Assembly (NCBI GenBank): GCA_024867545.1
Contig: JANFNE010000012.1
Coordinates: 186,001 to 250,000, forward strand
Reading direction: 5' to 3'
From: Phytopythium helicoides
Taxonomy: Eukaryota; Oomycota; Peronosporomycetes; Pythiales; Pythiaceae
Length of the DNA: 64,000 nt
Every line of letters begins with the position of its first letter. Positions within the stretch are counted from its first letter, which is position 1. Both the position numbers and the translations under genes were made by a program. A model generated the notes under the pieces. The model worked only from the letters and a program-made list of their open reading frames with translations. It ran no database searches and was not told the origin of the DNA. Of this stretch, positions 43,072 through 52,845 are shown in pieces.

Positions 43072-43593
43072 TTTGAATCCGCCCGCGGTCTCCAGCGTGG
43101 CTATTTTGACGGAAAGGAAGGTATACGAAGACGCTTGCTTTTTCGAAAGTGCGCATTGCGACGCCACTAACGACGACGTTGGGGGGAATTTGCCATGCGA
43201 GGGGGGATTCGACTGGGAGTTTGTATGGAAATATACGGTACGGCGCCAACGCCCCTCCCTTTCCCAAAATTGCGTTTTCGATACTTCGTAACGCGCCAAT
43301 GCGAAGATTTGAATGGACCAATCGCAGACCGATGGGATATTTGAATTAGCCAATGCGAAGCGACGGGTCGGATACTACGTTCAAATTCTAAAAACGTTTC
43401 GGAAAAAAATCCACTCGCGAGGGACATACTGAAAGCAAGTCACGACAACTGCCGCATCTGCTTGCATACAAATGGCGAGTACAAAGGATAGGTATACAAA
43501 TTTCGACACACCCAAATATGCAGTACCGTACCAACGCATTCATAATGTGCACCACCTCAAAAGTATCTTCACATTGCCAATTTGCGACGCTTC
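43072..43593. other. Divergent promoter region between the CENP-B-type and Kazal genes
   Basis: Both flanking genes point away from it. AT-rich compared with its neighbours (43200-43560). A block near 43300-43380 contains repeated CCAATGCG words (CGCCAATGCGAAGATTTGAATGG and TAGCCAATGCGAAGCG). No gene seen. Confidence 0.4.
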
Positions 43594-44667
43594 ATGATGC
43601 GCGTCAAGATGCGCATGCTCCTGACGCTCGCGACGCTGCTGCATGTGTACGTCGTCGCCCAGCAGTTGGCGGTGGCGCCGACCTCGTGCTCCAAGCAGTG
43701 CTCGCAATTTGAGGCCTGCGTCGTGATCGACGGTGTCGAGTTCTGCGCGCAGGAGTGCGTGCCAGGAAGATGCGACGAGAGCGCCGGTGAGGTCTGCGTG
43801 CTGCGTGGTGTGTTCTGTGACGCTCCACCGTGCCTCCCGGTCGCGACCTGCGAGGTTTCGGGAAAACAGACAATGACGCCAGCCGAGATCGAGCTGCAGC
43901 TAGCCGCTTTGAGCTCGGCGACGCGGGACTCTATCACCTCCAGCACGACTGGTACTACTAGCAGCAGCACGAACGCCACCGCGGCAGCTGTGTCTGCTGT
44001 GATCAAGTGCTATAAGGACTGCCCTAAAGCGTTTTCTCCCGTCTGCGCGTCCAACAACGTGTCCTATGCGAATACGTGCTTTCTCGACCGTGCCAAGTGT
44101 CTGCTCCAACTCGAGGCAGGGCAGCGACGCGGTGGTCGAGCTCTCGGTCGTCTCGTCCGGGCTCTGTCCCAAGGATGTCGAGTTCAGCAACAAGTACAAC
44201 CCGTCACCTCCCATCGACGATGACCAAGAGCAGCCGATGTTGCAGACCTAGTGGCCAACTGCTCGAGCTATAACGGCATCGTCTGCGCCGACGTGGACGA
44301 TCCCGTGTGCTCGAGCGCCGGAACGCTGCGCAACATTTGTTATTTCAACCGCGCACGGCGCTGTCTCGAGGCACTAGCAGCCAATTCGACGTCGACATCA
44401 ACCACTGCCGTCACTATCGAGCTGCTTCGTACAGGGTCGTGTGAGAGCAGCTCCTCGGCGCCAAGTAACAGCAACGCTGTATGCCCAGAGTCGTGTCCGG
44501 CACCGGCATACACGGCGACCACTTCCAACACCTTTGCTGCCAGCGTGTGTGCTGTGAATGGTATGCTATTTTCTAGTGCGTGCGAGTTCCGCCGCGCCAA
44601 GTGCGCGCGCCCATTCCTCGTCGGCGGGCTCTCGCGGCAGTCAAGCAATGCAGCATGCCTGCCGTAA
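43594..44667 (+). CDS. Secreted Kazal-type protease-inhibitor-like protein, two frame breaks
   Basis: The ATG at 43594 (MMRVKMRMLLTLATLLHV) gives a signal peptide followed by a Cys-rich region (CSKQCSQFEAC, CVPGRC, CDAPPCLPVATC). Then come Kazal-type domains: CYKDCPKAFSPVCASNNVSY with NTCFLDRAKC; CADVDDPVCSSAGTLRNICY; and CPESCPAPAYT with SVCAVNGMLFSSACEFRRAKC. Two single-base breaks shift the frame at about 44119-44125 (an extra G in GGCAGGGCAGC) and back before about 44245. Between them the second frame carries SSGLC, the sixth Cys of the first Kazal domain. Oomycete Kazal proteins are known secreted inhibitors of host serine proteases; this one has three such domains. It is either a working gene with two base-call errors or an early pseudogene. 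Confidence 0.65.
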
Positions 44668-45321
44668 CCTGTTCATGCTTGGACTCGCACAGTTTGCTAA
44701 TTGTTCATTTCTACTAGATTAGTGGCTGTAGGGCCCTCGAAAAGGGCTCGAGAGTATCTACCCATTCCTCATGAAAGCACGATGGTGAAGCTGCTATGTG
44801 TAGTGGTTCGAGTTGGAAGTCTTCCCATTGGCGACCGGCTGGTCACTTGTTTCGATTCCTGCGCTCGAGTGTGCATTGCTTGTGTCACAGTTGCTGGGAG
44901 AGGCAAATTTGTCGTAGAAACAATGTTTTGCGCCAGCGTAGGGATCCAAGTTTACTGCTTGGCGCCAACCAAGGCGGGATACAACGTTGCCGCGACCCCA
45001 TGTCGCTTTGCACGCTTGTTTTCTGCAGCAGAAATTGAAGGCAACCGGCACATGAGCACTCGCACTCGGTCGCATCACCCACATCCATCTACCACTTGCC
45101 CATTGGAATGCGAGTACAGCATTTGCAACAGGAAGAAGCTCATTTATCGGCGATGCATGGGCGAAGAAGTGATGTAATGTGATATATGAGGGAGCTCCTC
45201 GCGGTTGGTTCATACGCTGTGGTCGCGGTGTACATTTGCTGTCCTAGCGGCCGGCTTGGTGGATTACTGTGGATCTTGTCGCGAAGTGGAGGGAGCGGCA
45301 AGACTCGGTGGCATAGTGGAG
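44668..45321. other. Intergenic region upstream of ankyrin-kinase copy 2
   Basis: No domain in the frame at 44701-45177. The kinase frame is open from 45205 without an ATG until 45322, so a short upstream exon is possible. Confidence 0.35.
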
Positions 45322-48300
45322 ATGCGGGGAGACTTGTTTGCTGCTGCTAGAAAAGGAGACTTGGAAGTTGTGCGACGCCTTGTGGACGGCGGCGCGGATG
45401 TGAATTCAAAAGACAATGATGCAAGGACGGCGTTAACGGAAGCTGCTGGAGGAGGTCACTACGAGGTTGCAAAGTTCCTTGTTGCTTGTAGCGCCGATGT
45501 AAATGCTGCCGATATCGACGGAGAGACTGCCTTGAAGGAAGCTGCAGGAGCTGGTCACTTAGACATTGTGAAGCTCCTCGTGGACTGCGGTGCTGATGTG
45601 AATGATCCTGCCAACGATGGATGGACGCCTTTAGGGGACGCTTCATACAATGGTCACTTGGACGTCGTGCAGTATCTCATCGACCGTGGGGCTATTGTGA
45701 ATACTGCTGATGACGACGGATGCACAGCGTTAATATTGGCTGCTCGACGCGGGCACCTGGACGTCGTGAAGACCCTTGTTGACAACGGCGCCGACGTCAA
45801 CGTATCAGCCGAGAACGGGGAAACAGCTTTGATAGTGACTGCTCGGTGGGGCAACCTAGATGTTGTGAGGTACCTCGTTGAATGTGGGGCATATGTCAAT
45901 GCTACTACCAAGAGTGGAGAGTCTGCTTTGATGAAGGCTGCTGCATGGGGCGACTTGGATGTTGTGATGTACCTCCTTGAGTGCGGAGCAAATGCAAATG
46001 TGATTGCTAACGACAAATCGACGGCTTTGGGGAAGGCTGCAAGAGAAGGAAATCTAGATGTTGTGAAACATCTCGCTGACTACGGTGTCGACGTGATTGC
46101 CGCTATTGACGATGAAGGAACAACTTTGATGAAGATCGTCGAAGATGGTCGTTTGGGTGTTTTGAAGTTTCTTGTAGACCGAGGCTTGAATCCGAATATC
46201 ACTAATATCGCAGGTGAGACAACTTTGATGAAGGCCGCCCAGCGTGGTCGCTTGCGGACCGTCCAGTATCTCGTTAGTCACGGCGCTGATGTGTTCGCCA
46301 GTGACGACAACGGATTGACAGCATTTATGAAGGCTGCTGCAAATGGACAATTAAATGTAGTGAAGTGCCTTATTAACCACGGTGCGGACGTAAATGCTAC
46401 AGCTAACGACGAATGGACGGCATTGAATTGGGCTGCTGAAAATGGTGAATGGGCTGTTGTATCGCATATGGTTGAGCTTGGTGCGGATATACACACTACT
46501 GTCAACGATGGGTGGACGGCATTGATGAAACTTGCTGGAGAAGTTTGCTTGGATGTTGTCAAGACCATCGTTTACCATGGAGCGAATGTGAATGCTACTT
46601 ATACAAATGGACACACGGCGTTGATGACGGCCTGTAAATATGCTGCTTTGGAAGTTGTGGAGTTTCTTGTTGACAGCGGAGCCCATATGGATTCTACTGA
46701 CAAATTTGGATGGACTGCATTGATGTATGCGTCTACAAGAGGTGACATCAACGTTGTAGAGTACCTTCTCAATCGGGAGGCAGACGCCAAGGTTGTCAAC
46801 AATGACGGCCTGATGGCTGTTGCTATTGCAGGACAGCACGGACACATGGACATTCACCGAATGCTGGCTCTGCTCGCGGCAAGATCTACCGTGATAGTAT
46901 CAGACACCAGCTCAACATTAACGAGCTCAATTTCTTCGCATCACCCCGAGTTGCTTATTTCTCCGTTCGATCTCAACATCAAACAAGTCACCGACGCAGA
47001 CGCCACCTCTGTCGATTTCATTTCCACGTGGCTCGACACAAAGGTCGCGTTGAAACTTTTTGTACCTGACACCGCCAATACATCATTTCATGAAGAAGTT
47101 GCATTATGGCATCAACTACGACATCCAAATGTTTTGAAGCTCTATGGTGCATGTGATGTTGGCCACAACCTGTTTGTGTGTGAACTTGCAACCAAAGGGT
47201 CCGTGGTAGATTATCTCAAGACGTTTGAGCCAGGGAGTCAGGGACCATGGCAGTATCTGCATCATGCAGCACTGGGTCTGGCATATTTGCATGAACGTGG
47301 TATCATCCATGGTGATCTTCGAGGGAGCAACATTTTGATTGGAGATGACGGTCAAGCAAAGCTCGCGAACTTCGGTTTGAGCGGGTCATCAAATTCGAAG
47401 AGCGGTCTTGAGTCTGCGGGGCCAGCATCTCGTGGGTTTGTTGGATCATGGCGATGGCAGTCACCCGAACTGCTGATGGGCGGAAAACCCACTTCTGCGT
47501 CTGATGTGTACGCTCTTGGTTTGTGCATGGTTGAGGTAGTGACAAGAAAGATCCCGTGGTGTGATGACGACGAGCAAGGAGCTCGCTGGCTCAAAGCGCA
47601 ATGGTCGCCGGAATCAAACGATAGTTGGTATCACCAACCTGCTCAAATCTCCAGTGACTGCGAAAGTCTGATCAAACAAATTTGCTGCCAAGAACCGACT
47701 CTCCGACTTTCTGCCTCCGATTGTGCTCGTATGTTTGAAGCTCTTGCAATGCAAGAATACATAAGCAGCAGCGAAACCGAATCTCTGAATCTTCAGACGC
47801 CAGACCTCCACTCCAGTGATAACAAGTACTGGTACACCGAGTTGGCAAGGCAGTGGTTGGAAATCCAAGGCTTGTATGAAATCAGGACTGCCGCATCACC
47901 AAACGATTCCTTTCCCTATCAATCGGTTATCGAAGACCTCACGCACATCTACGAGGCTATCCAAAAGGCACCGCAACCAACACCAGTAGTTCAGCAAATG
48001 TGTAATTTGTTACGAGATTCGACGAGCTTGCTCGAGAATGCCAGTCAAGCTGCACTTGTGGTTCAATTATCGTCAACGAGAGCCACTGGAAACAACGTGT
48101 ATGCACTGCGTCGACGCATTACAGCTCTCAAGAAACAGATTGGCATTCACCAAGTTGCTCAGAGCACCAGTGATGACGACGTTTCTTGTCGCACGCAGGA
48201 GACCCAAATGCTCATTTCTGAGATTTCGAAGACGTGGCTCATTCTGGACGAACTTGAGACGAGCGAGGAGCGAGCGGCATTCCTATCGTATTTGCACTCG

Positions 48301-49887
48301 GAAATCAACGAGCGAGGTGAAAACTACTCAGATGGTCAGCGTGAGATTATGCAGAAGGCATACGACGATCTGAAGTCCAGACTGGATGCGAATAAAGATT
48401 TTACGACGAACTTGCCGATCTGGTTTATACCTTGGTACGAGTTGGCTCAAACGAAGGGTGGTCAAATTGAAATCGGATCCGGTGGTTTTGGAAGCGTGTA
48501 TCTCGCAAAATGGTTGGATTCGGACGTAGTTGTCAAACGTCTAGAATCATCTCATTCAAGTGATGAGAAGGGTTCGTCCACATGGGCATTGACAACATCC
48601 TCAACTTGGTCATTGGACGTTCAAGCTAGTGCAAATAGCATCAAAACGAGCTTTCAGACTACGGAGCGCTCAACGTTTGAACGCGAAGCCAGCATCTGGT
48701 TCAACCTCAGTCACCCGCAAGTCGTCCGCCTATTTGGTGCTTGTCATGTCGGATGCCAACCGTTCTTCATGTGTGAGTACGCATCGAACGGGTCACTGGA
48801 TAAATACCTCTTGGAACATCCCGAAGAAATCTGGAGGAAGCTTCATGAAGCCGCACTCGGTCTGCTGTATTTGCATGAGCGAGGCATCGTTCACTGTGAC
48901 TTGAAGTGCAACAATATCGTGGTGGGTAGCGACAAGAAGGCGAAAGTGACGGACTTTGGTTTGAGTTTGGCTGCTTCCATTGGTGATGATGACGTGACTG
49001 AAATGAGCGGGAAGAACATCACCGGTGCGTGGAACTGGTTGGCACCGGAGCTGATGCTTGGACTATCGCAAACTCCTACTCGCGAGTCGGACGTGTATTC
49101 GTTCGGAATGTGCATCATTGAGGCACTTCGAGTGGTAGCAGTAGCACAGGCGGAACCCGAAGAGCATGATAAGATGCCGCCACGAGTTCCTTGGCAACAC
49201 GCAGATAGAGAAACCGTCAAGTACTACGTGAAACGCGACAAATTACCTGATCGTCCGCTTGGATGCACAGACGTTCAGTGGGAGCTCGTCGAGAGAATGT
49301 GCAAGCTCAATCCCAGCGAGCGCATCCAGTTGTGCACTGTCGTCGACGAATTAGCTGTGTGGACTGGGACCCATCAGCACAAGCATCCGTTCAATAGACC
49401 AGAAAGCATTTCGTCACAACTGGATGTGTTGAATCTGGTGTCCTCGACCAAGAATCTCGTAGCGCATGAGCTAGCCGTTTTGCCAGATGGGAGTCCTCGT
49501 GGCAAGATTTATCAAGTACACGAACTGCTGTGGACCCGAATCGAGGATATTCAGACACGATTCGATGCCGACGGGAACATCGATGCAATGTGCCGTCTAG
49601 GGTTGCTTTCAGCTGACGCCGAGTCTAGAACCAAGGTCATATCTTTACACTCGGACTCACTTGTGGACTTCACTCAGTTGTCCCTACAATCCTACGATCT
49701 CCATCGTCGACTGGATAAGCTGATGACTTCAGCGTTTGTGAGGTTCGATGGCGGTGATGATGTGGTAACAAAGAGAGTCCACGACTGGAGGCGACGGTGC
49801 AACGAGATCTTGGGGGTCGACTCGTCCGTGGCTTCACAGTTGTTAGGTATTGAGGACCAAGACACTGCAGGCCCCGACGGAGCATGA
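45322..49887 (+). CDS. Ankyrin-repeat, pseudokinase and TKL-like kinase protein, intact (copy 2), 1521 aa
   Basis: About 15 ankyrin repeats (residues 5-515). Kinase-like domain 1 about 555-820: it has the VALKLF lysine and GDLRGSNIL, but HGD for HRD and LANFGLS for DFG, and no glycine loop. A linker of about 220 residues is mostly helical (ISEISKTWLILDELETSE; SDGQREIMQKAYDDLKSRLD). Kinase domain 2 about 1045-1345: GSGGFGSVYLAKWL, VVKRL, HCDLKCNN (Asp about 1191), DFGLS (about 1211) and NWLAPELM. C-terminal module: KIYQVHELLWTRIEDIQ and HSDSLVDFTQLSLQ. Domain 2 should bind ATP and transfer phosphate; domain 1 is probably regulatory. The first in-frame ATG (45322) starts MRGDLFAAARKGDLEVV right at the first repeat. 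No intron seen. It is the only complete copy here. Confidence 0.92.
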   Translation: MRGDLFAAARKGDLEVVRRLVDGGADVNSKDNDARTALTEAAGGGHYEVAKFLVACSADVNAADIDGETALKEAAGAGHLDIVKLLVDCGADVNDPANDGWTPLGDASYNGHLDVVQYLIDRGAIVNTADDDGCTALILAARRGHLDVVKTLVDNGADVNVSAENGETALIVTARWGNLDVVRYLVECGAYVNATTKSGESALMKAAAWGDLDVVMYLLECGANANVIANDKSTALGKAAREGNLDVVKHLADYGVDVIAAIDDEGTTLMKIVEDGRLGVLKFLVDRGLNPNITNIAGETTLMKAAQRGRLRTVQYLVSHGADVFASDDNGLTAFMKAAANGQLNVVKCLINHGADVNATANDEWTALNWAAENGEWAVVSHMVELGADIHTTVNDGWTALMKLAGEVCLDVVKTIVYHGANVNATYTNGHTALMTACKYAALEVVEFLVDSGAHMDSTDKFGWTALMYASTRGDINVVEYLLNREADAKVVNNDGLMAVAIAGQHGHMDIHRMLALLAARSTVIVSDTSSTLTSSISSHHPELLISPFDLNIKQVTDADATSVDFISTWLDTKVALKLFVPDTANTSFHEEVALWHQLRHPNVLKLYGACDVGHNLFVCELATKGSVVDYLKTFEPGSQGPWQYLHHAALGLAYLHERGIIHGDLRGSNILIGDDGQAKLANFGLSGSSNSKSGLESAGPASRGFVGSWRWQSPELLMGGKPTSASDVYALGLCMVEVVTRKIPWCDDDEQGARWLKAQWSPESNDSWYHQPAQISSDCESLIKQICCQEPTLRLSASDCARMFEALAMQEYISSSETESLNLQTPDLHSSDNKYWYTELARQWLEIQGLYEIRTAASPNDSFPYQSVIEDLTHIYEAIQKAPQPTPVVQQMCNLLRDSTSLLENASQAALVVQLSSTRATGNNVYALRRRITALKKQIGIHQVAQSTSDDDVSCRTQETQMLISEISKTWLILDELETSEERAAFLSYLHSEINERGENYSDGQREIMQKAYDDLKSRLDANKDFTTNLPIWFIPWYELAQTKGGQIEIGSGGFGSVYLAKWLDSDVVVKRLESSHSSDEKGSSTWALTTSSTWSLDVQASANSIKTSFQTTERSTFEREASIWFNLSHPQVVRLFGACHVGCQPFFMCEYASNGSLDKYLLEHPEEIWRKLHEAALGLLYLHERGIVHCDLKCNNIVVGSDKKAKVTDFGLSLAASIGDDDVTEMSGKNITGAWNWLAPELMLGLSQTPTRESDVYSFGMCIIEALRVVAVAQAEPEEHDKMPPRVPWQHADRETVKYYVKRDKLPDRPLGCTDVQWELVERMCKLNPSERIQLCTVVDELAVWTGTHQHKHPFNRPESISSQLDVLNLVSSTKNLVAHELAVLPDGSPRGKIYQVHELLWTRIEDIQTRFDADGNIDAMCRLGLLSADAESRTKVISLHSDSLVDFTQLSLQSYDLHRRLDKLMTSAFVRFDGGDDVVTKRVHDWRRRCNEILGVDSSVASQLLGIEDQDTAGPDGA
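48690..49331 (+). repeat. Near-identical kinase-2 tracts shared with copy 3
   Basis: 48690-49095 matches 55595-55998 and 49231-49331 matches 56135-56235 with few differences, while flanking sequence in the same genes is clearly more diverged. Pattern of gene conversion. Confidence 0.65.
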
Positions 49888-51704
49888 GTGCTTGCTTCAG
49901 TCGTGATGTATTGTGAAAATGCGCGCAAACCAACTTTCTAACTTCAACGATCTTTGTTCTCACGGTCTGTGGTTTGCGAATTCCTTGAAGGCCAAGTGAA
50001 CCAGCTCGTAGTGTAACCATAGCGATGATTTCTCTACGCCGAAACCATCTCATATCGAGCTTTCTTCGACTAGTTCTTCGTATCAGCGACTCACTTTGCC
50101 CTCGATTATGAATTTCTTCAGCTCCTCGTTCGATACCACCACCTCTCGCTCTAGCAGCTCTAGGCGCTTTTTTGGACTCCTTGTCCTCATCAATCGGCTC
50201 GCACATTCATCAGCAAAAACGAAAGCCCTCATCTACTCGCTTTCTTTCTTGCTCTCACCTGCCACTTTTCTCCGCCTTTCGTGCAGCCATGAGCGTTCCC
50301 CTAAAATCCTTCTAGTGTATCATTATTCTGCTCAAAAAAACTAAGTCAGCACCATAGCCCGCCCTGGCATCGCCTTCCAGTTCCCAGCAGCTCAGTCGAG
50401 GCCATCCGACGCTCGCCACTGCCCAACACCGCGCAGAAAAAAAAAGCCGTTCAGTGTCGCGAGCCAAAGAAAATGAGAGTTGCTGATGCACGTCCACTCA
50501 CTGGCAAACTCTCCACTCAGGTTGATCGCTGACAAAGTTCGTTCCCACCCACCGACGCAGCACTTCCTTAGACAAAGAGCGAGAGGGCCAAGGCTATTGC
50601 TAACTTCGCCAAGAACCCAGAAGTTGTACCTGCCGCTGCTGGTACGGAGCTCTTGATCGGTTGACGCGAGTAGCCGATGACGCCCACGTCTAATTGTCGC
50701 GGAGATCCGAGACTGCTCTGCGTTCCAAGATGGGGAACTCGTGCTCTCCTCTTTGTCTTCTGGACATCAATGAGGCGGAGCGAGCGCTGACTTTTGCCTG
50801 CGAATCTAAGCTTGAGCTTCATCTTCCCGACAACCTGATTCGTGCAGGAGGCAAGGAGCAGTTATTCGATGCAAAGAGTAAAGCATCGCGGCTAGCAGCC
50901 TCGGAGGAGCTGAACGATGTTTCCTCGAGGCGGCTCTGGACGTGGTGTGGTGAGAGTCAACCGCGACGAATCGTGTCCACGCCGACATCCCTGCTCGGTC
51001 ACGGGCGAGTCAGTCTCGAATGAGCTGCTTTCTCAATTGACGTGGGCTTACTGAAGAAGGTTGGGACGCAACCGGAGCTGAGATCGCGGGTCTCTTTCAG
51101 ACTCTCCAGCTCACGGACACTCGCTAGTTGTTGTCCTCACCACAATGTGGCATCCGAAGTATGCATCCATTGATCTCTTTGCGTCAATCGACACCCCTCA
51201 ACGGCAAAGGAGACTCTCCGTTCTACACAGATGCTAGGAGAGGAGAGAAGAGGATCCCCAACCACGTCAGCTTCACAACCAGCGAGCGAGCGAGCGAGAA
51301 TGAACTCAGATCGGTGGATCGACTGTTAGTCGTTGCACTGAGCGTCACTTGTCTCTTAGGACGTACGCAGCTGCAGTCTGAGCCCAAGCACCAGGGAGTG
51401 GGTGATAACTGTCAGCGTTTGGTGACGAAGAACAGCATTTGGAAGGAGTTGATGGCAGGACGAGTGACTGATGGTGCGTGAACCCATTGCAGCGGTTGTT
51501 TGAGTGGGTTGATACTCGATCTGTGAGTCACTTCGGGAAGGAAGGATGGGGGAACATCACTGATCGCAGCTCGGATCGGCAAAGATCTCACCAAGTGCAG
51601 AGCAGTGCGGTCTACGCGTAGGTGTCGGGCGAACGATCAGTGTGGTTTTTGACAAGGGGAAGGAAGCTCGTTTTCGTCTTGAATTGTGGAGTGCAGAGGT
51701 TGAG
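49888..51704. other. Intergenic region between ankyrin-kinase copies 2 and 3
   Basis: About 1.8 kb, no supported gene. Short frames (50096-50344, 50694-51023, 51128-51481) overlap shadow frames and have no domain. The promoter of copy 3 presumably lies near the end. Confidence 0.35.
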
Positions 51705-52539
51705 ATGGAGAGACTAGAGGAGCTTGTTGTTGCTGCCGAGAAGGGAGACTTGGAGGCTGTTCGAAGGCTTGTGGACGGTGGAGCAGATGTCAACTCAAGA
51801 GATGAAGGCGGGAGAACGGCGCTTGTGGGAGCATCTAGCAATGGTTGCTTGGAGGTCGTGAAGTTTCTCGTTGACTGCGGCGCAGATGTGAGTGTGACAG
51901 CCAAGAAGGGATCGACGGCTTTGATAAGTGCTGCTGGGAGTGGCCACTTGGATGTTGTGAAGTATCTGGTGGATCTCGGCGCCGATGTGAATGCGACCGC
52001 CGACGATGGGTGGACTCCTTTGAAGATGGGAGCTCGATATGGTCATTTGGACGTAGTGAAACACCTCGTTGAGTGCGGTGCGGGCGTGAATGCTGGCGTG
52101 GACAGTGACTGGGATGCTGTATTGAAGGCCGCTGGGGAGGAAGAGTACGGAGGAATGGCGCTGTCAGAAGCTGCTTATGGTGGTCATTTGGAGATTGTGA
52201 AGTACCTCGTTGATGTTGGTGCGGATGCGAGCGCTACTGATAACGACGGGTGGACGGCTTTGATGAGCGCTGCTCGTGGTGGTCACTTGGACGTTATGAA
52301 GTACCTCGTTGATGCTGGTGCTGACTTAAATACTACTGATAACGACGGGTGGACGGCTTTGATGAACACTGCTCGTGGTGATCACTTGGACGTCGTGAAG
52401 TACCTCTTTGATGTCGGTGCCGACGTGAATGCGACTGGTAACGACGGGTGGACGGCTTTGATGAGCGCTGCTAAAGGTGGTCACTTGGGTGTTGTGAAGT
52501 ACCTTGTTGATGCTGGTGCTGACTTAAATGCTACTGATA

Positions 52540-52845
52540 AAGACGGAGTGACGGCTTTGTTGAGAAGTCTGCATGGCGGTCACCTCGACGCTGCACTGTA
52601 CCTCATTGATGCCGGTGCTGATGTAAATGCTACTGATAAAGACGGGTGGACTGCTTTGACTGTGGCCGCTAAAAACGGCCACTTGGACATTATGAAGCAT
52701 GTTATTGATGCTGGTGCAGACGTGAACACTGCTAATAAAAACGGAGTGACGGCTTTGTTGAGAAGTCTGCATGGCGGTCACCTCGACGCTGCACTGTACC
52801 TCATTGATGCCGGTGCTGACGTGAATGCTGCAGAAACCGACGGGT
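52540..52845 (+). repeat. 198-bp higher-order ankyrin repeat in copy 3
   Basis: The unit around 52545-52640 (GVTALLRSLHGGHLDAALYL) recurs nearly base for base at 52743-52838, two ankyrin units apart. A neighbouring unit (near 52850-52870) has lost six bases and reads LMSTRGHLD. Recent unequal exchange within the array. Confidence 0.75.

Noticed and set aside
42215..43321. Ala-rich minus-strand frame of 368 codons in the CENP-B-type region
   Set aside because: Alternative frame of the CAG-rich gene; it reads poly-Ala from the same tract and lacks any HTH.
44701..45177. Frame of 158 codons upstream of kinase copy 2
   Set aside because: No domain, irregular composition; most likely chance.
50096..51481. 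Three short plus-strand frames between kinase copies 2 and 3
   Set aside because: No domains, overlapping antisense frames of equal quality, and no convincing splice links to copy 3.
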